From Megaustenia siamemsis (Eukaryota > Mollusca > Gastropoda > Stylommatophora > Ariophantidae), in contig JAVIAB010000124.1 of NCBI GenBank assembly GCA_032433765.1, positions 77,760,965 to 77,824,964 of the forward strand: a stretch of 64,000 bases of DNA, read 5' to 3'. The notes beneath the pieces were generated by a model. The model saw only the letters and a list, made by a program, of their open reading frames with translations, was not told where the DNA came from and did not search any database. The translations under genes were made by a program, and so were the position numbers. How positions within the stretch are numbered: the stretch's first letter is position 1; each line of letters opens with the position of its first letter. Positions 32,943 through 45,305 of this stretch are shown here, piece by piece.

Positions 32943-34589
32943 AGCATTCAGACCAGCATTAGTAGGCTGTTTCTAGATAGAATTGCTCTTGACAAGCTCT
33001 TCCCAGTCAGTTGTACTCTTGCCATCCAATCTTCAGCAAAAGAACAAGCCTTCCTGTGGTCACATTGCCATATAAGATATATCTGGACATCAATCCATCC
33101 TGCTTAAGTAATCTGGCCATGTTAAGTGAAGGTGACTGAGCACAATGGTCAAGCAAGGAACCTTGGCAAGTTCCAGCAACTCATTCATGAATGCATCAAT
33201 GTACAGAACCCACAATTTCCTGCATAAAGTCAGTCCACAGGTTTTGTACACAGCAACCTTGATATTGATAATCAGTATATTGTTGTTTTTTTTTACATGT
33301 CTATGATATTATAGTTAGTTATTGAGATTGTACTGATCCTCTTTTATAGCTCTATATCTATGGAAAAAGTGATGGTGGCCTGAGCTAACTAAAGATGTTT
33401 TGCACTTTACCAAGAAATCGTTAATGCAGACAGAAACACTATGTATGCAGAGACACATCAGTGGTTGAAATTTCACATGACTACATAATGTGTATGTGAG
33501 GTGCCATATAAAAGAGGAACTGATGTGAAACTAATACAGTTGTGTATTATGTGGTCTTATGAGTTGGTCAGAAAGTTGTGCACTTTTGTATGAAGTAGTC
33601 AAAGAGACATGTATCTCAAAACTGGTGTATTCACCCCTCTAGGCGATGCACATCTTCCATCATTTCCTCAACTTCCTGATGTCCAGATAACAAAATTCTC
33701 CAAAATTGGGCCACCAACCATGTCCCCTGTTCAGTAATCAAATCTTCAGGTTCTCTTTCACACAGCACTCAGCACATGTTATGTATTAGTGGGAAATTTC
33801 AAGGGGAAACAGGCAAATAATTGCAGTACTGCAGTAAAGTTGGTAGCAGGGAGCAAGTGGTGGGGTGTAACAAACACTGCTACAAAGATGGTGACAGCTT
33901 TACAAAAAAGGGACAATACAAAATATTGACGTTTCGGCCCACATGTGGCCTTCTTCAGGAATCTTCAAACAACAGTGTGTCGTTACAATGATACATTGCT
34001 GTCACATCTGTCTCAACAAATTCTTAGTAAAGTGTAAAACTTTTAGACCAAGCCTCTTACAACCTCCAGCTCATGACTACTTATGGAAATATTGGATTTG
34101 CTGTATTCTGAGCCATCACACTTTTTTCACATGAATAGCAGTTCTTCAGCAGAAATAATAAAAATAATAAAGAGATCAGAAACATAATGAAATGAATGAA
34201 GGTTGCAACATCACAGCCATAAAACATAGATTGCTATTGTTAGTATTAGTATTTGTCTGATAATCCATTCCTCTTCCACGTTAGTCCTTAAATGGGTGTC
34301 AGGTGGGCATAGATGTACCATACTCTGGTTTACAGCAAACTTTTATTTCTGCTGTTTTTGATCAACTTCAGTGTGACCTTTTTCTGAGCACTGGATTGTC
34401 TTAGCCATTAAACCTTAATTTCTTAGTTGAACTAGTTAGTCTCTTCCCAGTTCTTGGTAGCTGACTGATCAAACACTCAAGAATCATTGACAATTTTATC
34501 CCAAATGCAATCTGGCATCTTGCTTCTCTTCCCCAACACATATAAACACACAATAAGATTGAGTTTACACAAATAAGATTAATCTTAAT
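32943..34589. other. Intron, mostly unrecognised
   Basis: Around 32990-33180 the minus strand faintly resembles the 'GH..RM' end of non-LTR elements. At 33928-33956 lies gacgtttcggcccacatgtg then gccttcttcagg, the inverse variant of the motif at 3451-3480. I see no gene. Confidence 0.4.
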
Positions 34590-35225
34590 GGAAGAGAATA
34601 TATCTTCTTCTTCTTCTACCTTTTTAGCTCCCAGTGGAGCATAGGTCTTCAACAAACACTTTCCAAGTCGTTCTGTCTTTTGCCATTAAGAGAATATATG
34701 GACAACTAAAAACACTCTTCTTTTTCTTTCCTTCCTCATTTGCCTTTCAGCATTGAGGAGAGATATAATTAGCAGCCTTTTGCTCTGTTTTCCTCTGCTG
34801 CTGTTATGTTACCTAGTGCTTCTAATGTTCCGTCAATCCATCTTTTTTCATGGTCGACCCATGGGTCTGGTCTTCTCACATTTATTGAGGGCTCATTGTG
34901 TTGTGTTTTGATCTCTCTGCCTTGTCACGTGGCCAAACCATTTCATCTGTTGTATCTTTATATATTCTATGGTTTGGTTTATTCCTAGCTTTTTTTCTCA
35001 GTTCTTCATTTCTGATCTTGTCTCTAAGACTATTTTCTGTTATTGGTCTAACAAATTTAGTTTCAGTAGAGGTTACTTTTTTTTGTTGTTCTTGCATCTT
35101 GGGTCCAGGACACGCATTGGTAGCACAATGTTGGGATGAAGATTGTGTTGTACAGTGCCTGTTTTGCATCTAGAGTTATTTCCTTGTTAGACAATAGTGG
35201 TGATAGCTGTCAAATTATTTGACAA
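34590..35225 (-). pseudogene. Retrotransposon 3' part, same family as 57857-58795
   Basis: The minus strand has TTQSSSQHCATNACPGP, NSLRDKIRNEELRKKARNKP and TTDEMVWPRDKAERSKHN, then a GRPR-like remnant. It matches the degraded outer retroelement around the 55164 insertion. No RT catalytic part. Confidence 0.75.
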
Positions 35226-35448
35226 GCTTTGATGCATCTTGAACCTATCTCTGCCAAAAAAAGAAACATTAAGTGATGGATCGAAGATCATAAATTGGCA
35301 AAACCATAAGAATATTAAAAGCTGAGTGATTAAGCATACACAAAATGCAAATGTTTCACAATTTCATGCGGTTTAAATAATTAACATATTCTTTAGTGTA
35401 GAAAAAAAAAACAACAAATCAGTGTTAACTATCCTAGCATACTGATAC

Positions 35449-35578
35449 CTAGGTGCCACTGATGGGTGGGTTATATCTGGCTCAGCAGCTTTGAAGGTGG
35501 CACCAATATCATCTCCCTCCTCACCATCATTATCACCTTCTCCTCCATCATCAATCTCATTGTCTGTACTAGCAGCAT
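35449..35578 (-). CDS. HEATR5B: HEATR5B window exon 8
   Basis: Codons 343-386. The acceptor is tccacag/ATGCTG and the donor CCTAG/gtatc. It encodes an acidic linker (EIDDGGEGDNDGEEGDD) and ends THPSVAPR, matching the acidic DEMDDDT...KPFVAPR segment of HEATR5B. Acidic low-complexity sequence is expected here. Confidence 0.93.
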
Positions 35579-36289
35579 CTGTGGAAAGAATGTTAGTTGG
35601 ATTTAGAAACTTCAGAAAATTATACAAAATGATCATTGTACATAATCAACAACCTTTCCCTACAGAGAGTTTTAGCAGGGGAACTACTGTTGTTTATACA
35701 AGATGACTGACTCTAGACAGTAGTTTTTTTAGTCTATATTCTACTATCTCACATCTGTTTACTGTCCCTTGCTTACTATACTCTTTATCTATTTCTATTT
35801 CTAAACAAAAGGAAAAGCTCTTCTGCTATTGGCCTATAGGCAATACTGTTTAGGCACTGATATTTTTACACAACTGCCAGTACATTTATGGAGGACTTGA
35901 CATCACTATGTCAGGTTGGCCTACTTTCTTTAAGACGAACTCTAGTCCAAATTATTTGGATTAATTTTTGAAAGGGATTAACTCTTCACATTCCCAGTAA
36001 TGCTCACTCTGGAGCAGTGCCAATAATGCTCTCTCTGACACTTTGTGAATTGTCTCAATGATTCTGTCTATTTTTAAGTTTCCTGGACTTTCAATGTGTA
36101 GAAGAATGGTTTTCCCTTGACATTTCCGCTTCTGAAAGTGGAAGTTGCTGCATGTTGGGAATACATTTGATTTATAAAGTGTACATTGGATTTTTTTTTT
36201 TTTAGAGTGTGTGTGTTATTTCTTATATAATCATGACTTTGGATGAAACCCTAGTTCTCTATGGGTTATTTAAAAGACCTGATTTTTTT
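35579..36289. other. Intron, nothing recognised
   Basis: No element or coding signal recognised. Confidence 0.45.
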
Positions 36290-36580
36290 ATCCTGCCAGG
36301 GCTTGTAGTGCTTTTCACCGCCCATCTCTATTCTGGGCAAGATGTTCGATCTTATCTAATGGGTCTATGCCTGCCAACTTTGCTTCTCTTATAAGTGTTC
36401 TTTCTATAAGTGTTCTTTCTAGTGTCTCTTTAGGTCTCTCTCTTTTTTTTGTATCCTGATGTTTTCCATAGAAGAGCCTGTTTTTTAATTCTCTTGTTGT
36501 CCCTTCTCAGTACATGTTTGAAATATTTCCATCTTCTTTCCTTAATTGTAGATGAGATCTTTGCCTGCATGGCCATTATT
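36290..36580 (-). pseudogene. Retrotransposon C-terminal scrap
   Basis: The minus strand weakly encodes the R(R)DNK/KRxRDLKRHxE zone of the 55164-type end; the alignment around cttctcagtacatgtttgaa and tctttaggtctctctc parallels 57525-57680. Heavily decayed. Confidence 0.5.
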
Positions 36581-37136
36581 TTAAAGACTACAACAGAGCT
36601 AAATTTGCATAAGAAAAATGTTTGTATGAGCAGTGTGTCAAATTATAAGCCATGTACAGATCATACTACTCATAGGATATGAAATGTTTCTACATTGTGT
36701 TACTAGATACTGTGACTAAATCAAATGTGAATTCCATTATATTGAACATTCAATTATAAAATAAATAAATGACTACAGTAAACACAAAATAACATCTGGA
36801 ATAAAATTTGGACCCGATTTTATTTAAAAACCATGATTCATAATTTGGTAACATTTTCAATTTTCAGCTTTCTTCACGTCTTAAGTACTGATCCCAAAAG
36901 ATTGTATGACATACAAATATTATTTCCATGTTGTGCAATATTCTTTCTTTAATTTGATATATATCTCTCTCTCTGCAATCAAGACTCAATCAGAGTGGGA
37001 TTCCAGATTCTCACATGAAGACAGCTGTCTGTTTAAGTGAATTGATCGACCCCACAGACAGAACATCATAATTAGAGTCTATTAGATCCACTCTGATTGA
37101 ATACCTGTTAAAACGTTGCACTGTGTTCTGCGCCAG
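36581..37136. other. Intron stretch, nothing recognised
   Basis: AT-rich sequence with a short (TC)n run near 36963. No other signal. Confidence 0.45.
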
Positions 37137-38138
37137 TGGCCCAAGTAACTAGAGGTGACTAACACAGACATGCGCACACAAAGATATGAGATGTGACTAA
37201 CACTTACATGCACACGCGCACGCAAGCGCACGCACGCACACACACACACTAAGATATGAGATGTGACTAACACAGATACACACACTAAGATATGAGATAT
37301 GACTAAACACAGTCATGCACACACAAAGATATGATACATGACTAACATAAACATGCACTCACAAAGATAGGAGATGTGACTAACATAGACATGCAAACAC
37401 AAAGATATGATATATGACTAAACACAAACACACAAAGAAATGAGACATGACTAACATAGACACACATTACAGTAGGAGATGTGACTAGCATGGACATACA
37501 CACAAATATATGAGACATGACTAACATAGACATGCACACACAAAGGTGTGAGATGTGACTAACATAGACATGCACACAAGGATATGAGATGTGACTAACA
37601 TAGACATGCACACAAAGATATGAGATATGACTAACACAGACATGCACGCACAAAGATATGACACATGACTAACACAGACACACACTAAGATATGAGATAT
37701 GGCTAAACACAGACACACACAAAGATATGAGACATGAATAACATGGACACACACCAAGATATGGGATATGACAAACAGGACACACACCAAGAGCCATGGC
37801 TAGCACAGAAATACACTAAGATATGAACCATGGCTAGCACAGAAACACATTAAGATATGAGCCATGGCTACCCCGGAAATACACCAAGATATGAACCATG
37901 GCCAGCACAGACACCCACCAAGATATGAACCATAGCTAGCACGGATATACACTAAGATATGAACCATGGCCAGCCAGACACACACTAAGATATGAATCAT
38001 GGCCAGCCCAGACACACACCAAGATATGAGCCATGGCCAGCACATACACCCACTAAGATAGGAACCATGGCTATCACATACTCACACAAAGATAGGAGCC
38101 ATGGTTAGCACAGACAATCACCAAGATATAAGCCACGA
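37137..38138. repeat. Diverged 33-39-bp minisatellite, about 27 copies
   Basis: Imperfect units around agatatgagatgtgactaac then acagacatgcacacacaa. From about 37790 the unit changes to gatatgaaccatggctagca plus cagacacacac. It ends exactly at the 3' end of the GPCR pseudogene. Hydrophobic open frames on the minus strand are repeat artefacts. Confidence 0.85.
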
Positions 38139-38881
38139 CTAACATATACGCTTGGTAACGTCCACCAAAGTTTGTCTGAGGTTCCCGGTAAAGTTTTTAC
38201 TGACGACCACGAAGATCCAAAACTTGCAGGCACGGTGGGTGTGGCTGGCGTGCTGGAAGATCAGCCGGATAAGACCTTCAGAGAATGTCAATTTCATGTC
38301 CCCTGAGTTTTGAGTCTGCATCAGACAGTACAGCCTGGCCATGTGGGTGGGTGCGTTCATGATGATGTAAGACAGAGACAAGGCAAAGAGCATCCTAGCC
38401 ACACGAACCTTGGTGTTAGCTCGCACTGAGCTCCACCTAGGATTGATGATCGGTTTCAGATCAGAAACTTCCAGCATCGGCAGGCCACTGAGCTTCTTCC
38501 ACTGGGATTTGTGTATGATGGACAGAACGATCGTGAAGAGCATGATAGTAATGGCGATTAGTGGTAGTTGCAACGTTACTTCCAAGTCAATGTAGGTTAT
38601 TATGTGCAAGAACATCAGCCTTGGACTTGGCAAGCATTTCTCAAGACCTATCTCGTTTGGCGTTACCTCAGCATCAACAGCAGTGGCCATATACAGCAAC
38701 AACGACAAGAGTAGAATGCACATGACCACGATACTGGCGCGTCACTTTGTGCACATAACCACAAAGCTAGTTGGATGACATATGGTGATGTAATTCTCCA
38801 CTGTTATGCACACAACATACTCCAGGCATTGTGCCAGTAAAAGGTAGACTATAACGGCTGCCGTTGAGAATGAACGAAATT
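38139..38881 (-). pseudogene. Class A GPCR terminal exon, one stop
   Basis: Encodes roughly TM3 to the C-terminus of a rhodopsin-type receptor. TM3 with the DRY equivalent: VCITVENYITICHP. TM4: SIVVMCILLLSLLLYMATAV. TM5: LQLPLIAITIMLFTIVLSII. TM6: RVARMLFALSLSYIIMNAPT. TM7: KFWIFVVVSKNFTGNLRQTL, lacking a standard NPxxY. A TGA interrupts the loop between TM3 and TM4 (near 38738). Frame continues up to a possible acceptor (ttgcag/AATTTC at 38881). It ends KRIC-stop. It has the same strand as HEATR5B and lies in the intron between exons 7 and 8. I see no upstream exon (TM1-2). Confidence 0.8.
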
Positions 38882-39139
38882 CTGCAAATTCAGATCTTGG
38901 CCCTAATTTGATATATATGTTTTATTTAAAAACAATATTTTTACATTGGGTAGTTCACAAATCTAAGTCAAATATGTCAGGTCAAACCAGCAAACTAATT
39001 AGGAAGGTAAAGAGTTAAGTCACTTTTCTGTTGTTTAAAAACTTTATTTTTATTTTATCCTTTGCTTATTCAGTTCTCTCATTCATCTACAAATCAACAT
39101 TTTCAGAACCTCAATTTCCTTTTCTGTTTAAATATTTGA
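38882..39139. other. Intron stretch, nothing recognised
   Basis: Possible upstream GPCR intron. No exon for TM1-TM2 seen. Confidence 0.4.
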
Positions 39140-39295
39140 TAAAAAAATGTGCCGAAGTTAACCACCACAGAAATGAGAGGAAAGCAAGCAGATGGAGCAA
39201 CTAGACAAAACCAAATTAGAAATGACAACATGAGAGAAAATATCAATAGAGAAAACAACCAGAACTACATACTCAAATCAAATGGTGTGACCATC
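39140..39295 (+). pseudogene. Retrotransposon scrap
   Basis: Plus strand TRQNQIRNDNMRENINRENN and a following SNGV/RL-like zone resemble the pre-terminal R(N)..IR...NI segment of non-LTR ends. Short and decayed. Confidence 0.45.
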
Positions 39296-40149
39296 TTGAA
39301 AGTTTGCCTTGTCATTCTATACAAGGCATTTGTGCATATACCAGAGATGAGGCAATGTAGGAAGGTAGTGGTGATAGATAGTGTAATGTTTACCAGTAGC
39401 ATGGCAATGAGGATCAGACAATGAGGATCATGGCAAGGACAAGAGCAATTTATCTGGTCAATCACAATGAAGTCTGTGTGCTGAATGACTCAATGAGCAT
39501 GATCTGCCAAGTCTAAACATGCTCTGTCTGAAGCAATGACTAGACTCATTACAGAGGTCAAAGGTATGAAGGAAGTTGTATCCCTCTTGTTTGCTCTGTG
39601 TTATGCCAGTGTTGAGGGCAACAAAAGACCAGGTAGACTGGCTAGTTTTGAGTTCACAGCAGAAGATAGCTAGTGGATAGGGCAGATATTAACAACCTCA
39701 GATATGAGTAGAATGGATGATTTTGCTAGAAGTGAAACTACATCTCTGTCTAGACTTGTGAACTTGGGCTGAAAATTTGCACTGCCAACAGAACAATATT
39801 CTGAATGAATGAAAAGAACTGTCAACCAACTTCGAACTGTCACAGTCTGCTGCGTGCTGACAAATTTTTGAAGAAAAGATTGAAGTACTTACTGATGTGT
39901 TCGCAGTGTAGTGTTGAAGGTCGGAGTGCAACGTAACATAAAAAAAAAAGGAAAATATAAGAAAAGAATGGAGCAGAGTTCAAGTTAGATGGAGGGACAG
40001 CATCAAATGATGATGGTGAGGCAGCTTGAAGAGCAAAAACTAGAGCTTTGTAGCTCCTTCACTAACTAAAAATGAATAAAGTGAAGACAAAAATTTTGAA
40101 CGGAAATAACACTTTAGTATTCTCAAATTCCAAATAGAATTCCAAAACA
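39296..40149. other. Intron, nothing recognised
   Basis: No gene or element recognised. Confidence 0.45.
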
Positions 40150-40318
40150 GGATCTTTTATCATCAGGATGCAGAAAAAGAGGAAGCCTAAAAGAATACTA
40201 AAAAGAACACTAATAAGAGGAGCAAAGAAGGCAGACATAGACTCATTAGATAAGATCGAACATCTTGCCTAGAATAGAGATAGGTGGCGAAAAACACTAC
40301 AAGCCCTATCTGACATCT
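40150..40318 (+). pseudogene. Retrotransposon C-terminal scrap
   Basis: Plus strand RKRGSLKEY-like then RTLIRGAKKADIDSLDKIEH and RDRWRKTL, parallel to the end of the 55164 element (MREARAAGIGSLNEIELLAQ). Decayed relative. Confidence 0.6.
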
Positions 40319-40424
40319 AACTGTGCAGGAAGGATCAAGAATTAAGAATTCTCAAAATTAGCTCAAATATATTATCCAGTCTTACTAAGGTACGTGAAAG
40401 TTTTTGCTGAAGCAAAAAACTCAC

Positions 40425-40583
40425 CAGTCGATGCCGACAGCACATCTTTAAGTAATGCCAGCCATCTTCCTAGGTTGGCTATAGCCAGGGACTGCAACAA
40501 AGAGTCTATAGTGTCCCTTAGGTCTGACAGGAGCTGACTATCAGTCTCAGTGTCCAACATTCCAAACAGAACCCCTTCAAGAC
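40425..40583 (-). CDS. HEATR5B: HEATR5B window exon 7
   Basis: Codons 290-343. The acceptor is tttcag/GTCTTG and the donor ACTG/gtgag. It encodes [20 protein letters not shown] and [15 protein letters not shown], matching [20 protein letters not shown] and CKDVLAASS. Confidence 0.96.
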
Positions 40584-41149
40584 CTGAAATAAAGCAGGGT
40601 TAACACTTAATTATTGTTACCTAATTTTATTCTTCTTAAAACAAAAAAAAAAGGAAAGTCAAACATTTGCTTTAACTTATGTGTGAGCATAATTGTCATT
40701 CTCATCTAATGATCATTCATTGCTGTATGAGTTTGTATTTTCTCTAAGATTATATTTTCTCTTTTTAATAGGATTCTTTATTTAATGTAAAAAAAATTGT
40801 AATTTTCTGCTTTATTGTGATTCCTTTTTTCTTTCGTTGTTCATCGGATGAGTTGCACAGTGTTTTGTACATTAAGGTTCAGTCTCCAGCACCCATTCAC
40901 TCAGGAGTACTTCTTTGGTTTTTTTTCTTAACCCTTGTGCAGTAAAGCAGTTGATTGTAGCTAAGTTGTTTCTCCCAGAAAAGAAATCTTTTGGATTGAC
41001 AAGTCTTTTATACCCAAATTTATATAAAGTTATGTTTAAGGACAGTGTTTTCTTAGTGAATGTTTCCACTAATGTGAAATCTGTAACACTGAAGTGAAAG
41101 TAGTCTGACAGCAGATACCAAGTATTTTAACCATACAATCATGTTGTTT
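40584..41149. other. Intron stretch, weak retroelement end
   Basis: From about 40840 the minus strand may carry RT post-domain residues (KFGYKRLVNPKDFFSGRNNL). Too decayed to assign. Confidence 0.35.
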
Positions 41150-42840
41150 GCATACTCCAGATTTATATCTCTAATGAGGTCCCAAGGGACTGAACTTTGC
41201 GTGAATGTCACTTTCCAAGCTATTCTGTTCTATCTGTCTTCTTCAAGAATTCCTTGGTCTTCCTCTTTGTCTTCTTCCCTGGGGATTCCAAAAAAGGGCC
41301 TGTTGTTTAATACTCTCAGTTGGCTTCCGCAGTGTGTGTCCTAGCATTGGAGTTGAAAATTTTTATTTTAGTATTTAACCTAATTTCTTTGGACTTCCAT
41401 GTTTCTCAGTGCAACAAATGCTCCTCTTGCTTTTGATATCCTTATTTTGGTATTATTTTCTGTTCCTCTCTCTGTGTCTATATTACTGCCCAGATATATG
41501 TAAGATTTTATGTCTAGTATAGGTATTTCTTCTATTTTTATTTGTTTATTGAAAACCACATTTCTACAGACTCCAGTGATTTTCTTGTCTGTTGTCCTAT
41601 TGCCCATGATTCGCATCCATATGTTAAGACTGGCTCTACATAACATTTAAGAACTCCTTTTCTTGTTTCTATTGTCAAAAATGGATTGCATAGTATCATC
41701 CTTATTTTTTTTAAAGCTGCTTTTGCCTGAGCCATTCTGCATCTCACCTCTTTTGTATATCTTCCATCTGAGGTTAACAAAGTTTCAAAATATTTAAATT
41801 CATTTATCTGTTTTAATATTGTTCCACTTGACTTTATTTTGCACTGAGGTGATGTCTTTTTCTTTGGTGTTACCATTACCTCTGTCTTTTTGCTATTAAG
41901 CCTTTATTTTTGCTTTCTTTCACTATAATGTCCAACATTTCTTGTAACTCATTTTCACTCTTAGCGATTAAGACTGTATCATCAGCATACCTTATATTAT
42001 TTATATTATGACCTCCAATTGTTATTCCAGACATGTCCCTTATGGGTCTTAAAATAATCTCACTATAAATATTAAACAAATCTGGTGACAGCACACAACC
42101 TTGTCTAACACCCTGTTTTATTTGTTGAAACATCCCCAATTGGTTTCCAGTTCTTATGGCCACTGTTTGTTGCCAGTACATGTTCTTTATTATTCTTAGA
42201 TCTTTGCTAGGTTGTGTGATAGGAGAGCTATATCATCAGCAAAGTCTAAATCATCAATTCGCTTGGTCAGTGACCACTGGATTCCATTTCTGTTGTTTTA
42301 AGTTATTTTTATAATCCAATCTATGGCCAGTAGAAAGAGAAATGGAGATAGAAGGCATCCCTGTCTTACTCCTGTTCTTATTTCAAATGCTTCTTTAAGC
42401 TGTCCTTCATGCACCACACTACATTTCATTTCATACATTGTTTTTATCAGTTTAATAAACTTTATGGGGATTCCGTAATGACTCAGCAACTTCCAAAGAA
42501 TTCCTCTGTCTAAACTATCAAATGCCTTTTCGTAATCTATGAATCCAATATAAAGTGGGGACTGTAGTTCTAAACTTTGTTCAACTATTATACATAGGGT
42601 AGTCATTTGATCAGCACATGATCTGTTCTTCCTAAAACCTGCTTGTTCATCTCTCAAATGTTTCTCTATGGCCTCTTTTAGTCTCTCCAGAATGATTCTG
42701 CTTAATATTTTTCCTGGCACTGATAGTAGCATAATTCCCCTATAATTTGTGCAATCCTGTAAACTTCCTTTCTTTGGTAGTTTGATCATATAACCTTCTT
42801 TTTCCAGTATTTAGGTATCTCCTCCCTCTCCCAAATTTTA
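41150..42840 (-). pseudogene. Two non-LTR RT remnants, one apparently inside the other
   Basis: The outer family (42790-42210) has KLPKKGSLQDCTNYRGIMLL, EQAGFRKNRSCADQMTTL, FIDYEKAFDSLDRGILWKLL and GVRQGCLLSPFLF, then a [17 protein letters not shown] box near 42240. It continues at about 41550 with SYIYLGSNIDTERGTENN and RISKARGAFVALRN. Between them (42181-41555) sits a second family: [60 protein letters not shown] and VLTYGCESWAIGQQT. Stops and frameshifts in both. Confidence 0.85.
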
Positions 42841-43204
42841 TCTGATAGATTGTGTAACATCTTGGTATAGGTGTTAATACTTCCCTACCCAGTGAGCTCA
42901 TATTTACTGCTGATAGGGGTAAAATGTATGAACTTTTAATTATCACAACCACTCACAATTATTTTTTCTTAATCTAGTTGTAATATCAGCAAAACAAACA
43001 TGAAGACCTGTTTCCTTTGATATGAAACTTATTTTTATTCCAATCTCTCTGATTTATATTTTTCTGTATTACATAACTAAAAATATTTTTTTTACAACCG
43101 AAGAGAAGGACAATTGTAACAATAGTGTATATAAAAAATAAAATGTACGCACACACCAGCACACATGAACATATAGATTTTGAATTATGGTCATTAATAC
43201 CAAC

Positions 43205-43361
43205 CTGTTTCTGCAATATGTGCAGTTGTCTTGGCATCTTTTCTAGTACCAACAATTGAAAGAGCCAAAGAACTGACATCACATGCCTCCCTAGTAGCCA
43301 GCTGTCGTAAACAAGAGACAGCAGCTCGACGCAACAAAAGGTGGGCACTTACCAAGTTTTC
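43205..43361 (-). CDS. HEATR5B: HEATR5B window exon 6
   Basis: Codons 238-290. The acceptor is tgtcag/GAAAAC and the donor ACAG/gttgg. It encodes [20 protein letters not shown], matching [20 protein letters not shown]. The following linker is shorter than in vertebrates. Confidence 0.96.
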
Positions 43362-44666
43362 CTGACAAAATCATGTATGTAGTGAACATTAAAACAGTAT
43401 ATATTTAGCTTTTTCGCATTAAAAATGGTTAAGATATATTAACATACTAACATTCTACAACTCATCTTTCTCTATAATCTACTGAGCATAGGCATCAGAA
43501 TGCAGAACATAATGTATCAAGTTAAACTAGGACAGTAACCATAAATTAAAATTTTATATGAAATCATGTCTGTAATTTAAAATCCAGTTATATTTGTTAC
43601 ACTGCTTTTAAACCTATTTTTGACAGCAACATCTATATGTGGTTTTAAAATATGTATATGGCAGAACTGTAGCAACAACAAAGATCACTTCTGTTTATAA
43701 TAAAAACTGAACAACAACCATACTGTGGTAATTTGTGAGTAGTTATGATAAAATAACAAAATCAGGCAAATGAGATTGTGAGATTAGGTGAAACTCACTT
43801 TTGGGTTGTGTATCTTTATAAACCCTTCCGCTGGTAACAACGTATTAACACATTTTTAACCCTGGATGTTATGGACACATATAGATGTGTTGTACTGATG
43901 ATGCTATCAACATGTTCAAGCCTTTTCATTCAAATTTCTGTTGTGTTAAGTCATTTCGTTTAAATTTCTATTTTAGTCCAACATGGCGGGAAAGCTGAAG
44001 CTATTTTTAGATATGATGACCTCTGTTCACACATTAGATTGACTTAGCCCTATGAAAATTTCTTTACATTTCATAATTGAAGACAGAAAGAAAATTTGGG
44101 CCATGGTAATGGTCACAGAACACACCCACATTTTTATCACCTTGCTTATTTTGTTTCCTGTATTGTAAGATATATTGTTTTTCTACCCTGGCTAAAAAGT
44201 AAATTCACAATGATGAAGAACTGATGAAACTTATTTTGGAAGAGTGATAGAAGACGAACTTGAAATTTATACAGGGTGTCCAACATGCTACCTTGCATTT
44301 TCTCAATTATCCTAAGACTGGTAAAGATGTTGCAATGAAATTTGAATATTGGTATGTTCATTACATGAGAAATGAAAAGAGTTGTGTCTGTAGCATACGC
44401 ATGTACACCTAACTGTTGCGACATGCCTCTCTCCTAATCGCTGTCATTTGTCTGAGGATGCATACACAATACGATTTGGTTGTGGGTGTTAGTATAACAG
44501 AACTTGATTTCACACAGGATAATATTTGTCAGCTGCACTGTGAACTGTCATGTGTAAACTCCTAAGTTCTGTACACTAACACTTTACAACAGCCAAATTG
44601 TATAGGCACCCTCAACTAAAGGTAAGAGATGTGTCAGTCTAGCATGTCGCAACCATTAGACGTCTC
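43362..44666. other. Intron, unclassified repeat near 44270-44430
   Basis: Around 44330-44400 sequence (ttgcaatgaaatttgaatat, tgttcattacatgagaaatg) reappears roughly at 44950-45010 in inverted form. Otherwise unrecognised. Confidence 0.4.
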
Positions 44667-44686
44667 ACACACACACCACAGACAAT

Positions 44687-44720
<34 letters not shown>

Positions 44721-44965
44721 CACAGACACATTTCTCACACACATACCATAGACACATTTCTCACTCACACACGAACCACAGACACATTTCACATACTACA
44801 GACATTTCTCGCACACATGCACACCACAGACACATTTTTCTCTCTCTCTCTCACACACACCACAGACACATTTCTCACACACACGGACACCACAGATGCA
44901 TTTCACATATAGACACATTTCTAACAAACACGCACACCACAGACACATTTCTCACACAATGAATG
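44667..44965. repeat. CA/TC-rich compound minisatellite
   Basis: Imperfect units of accacagacacatttctcac with (CA)n and (TC)n runs. Confidence 0.85.
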
Positions 44966-44984
44966 TACTCCTGTTCAATTTTCA

Positions 44985-45300
44985 TTGCAATATCTTGATC
45001 TGTCTTAGAATTATTGAGGAAATTAAATGGATCGGGCGGACATCATCAATGCCCTCCGGGAAGTGGGAAGGACATAGGACTTTGACAACCATGAGTCCAC
45101 ATCACTCCTTCGAAAGAAAGAGATGGGAGTTAAGATGGGCACAGCCAGAAACGAGAAACTTAATGGGCTTGTAAGAAGATTAATTAACCAACACAGAACT
45201 GGAGTCATGAGTCGCTGGACACTTTGAGACTTGCTGAAGAGGGGATCTGAGCACCTATGGACATGTTCGGAGTGCAATGATGATGACCCGCTAATAACTC
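44985..45300 (+). pseudogene. Retroelement terminal fragment
   Basis: The plus strand resembles the terminal block of the minus-strand element at 5343-6130: ccgggaagtgggaaggacat, agaagattaattaaccaaca, cctatggacatgttcggagt, ending in taataactcaataac. Frame broken. Confidence 0.65.
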
Positions 45301-45305
45301 AATAA

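Noticed and set aside
32990..33180. Reverse-transcriptase end of a further family
   Set aside because: Only a few scattered residues match; too weak to list as an element.
33928..33956. Second hammerhead-like motif on the minus strand
   Set aside because: The core reads CTGAAGA, not CTGATGA, so catalysis is not expected.
37342..38045. Hydrophobic minus-strand proteins (HISYLCV repeats)
   Set aside because: Translation of a CA-rich minisatellite; frame shifts with every unit-length change.
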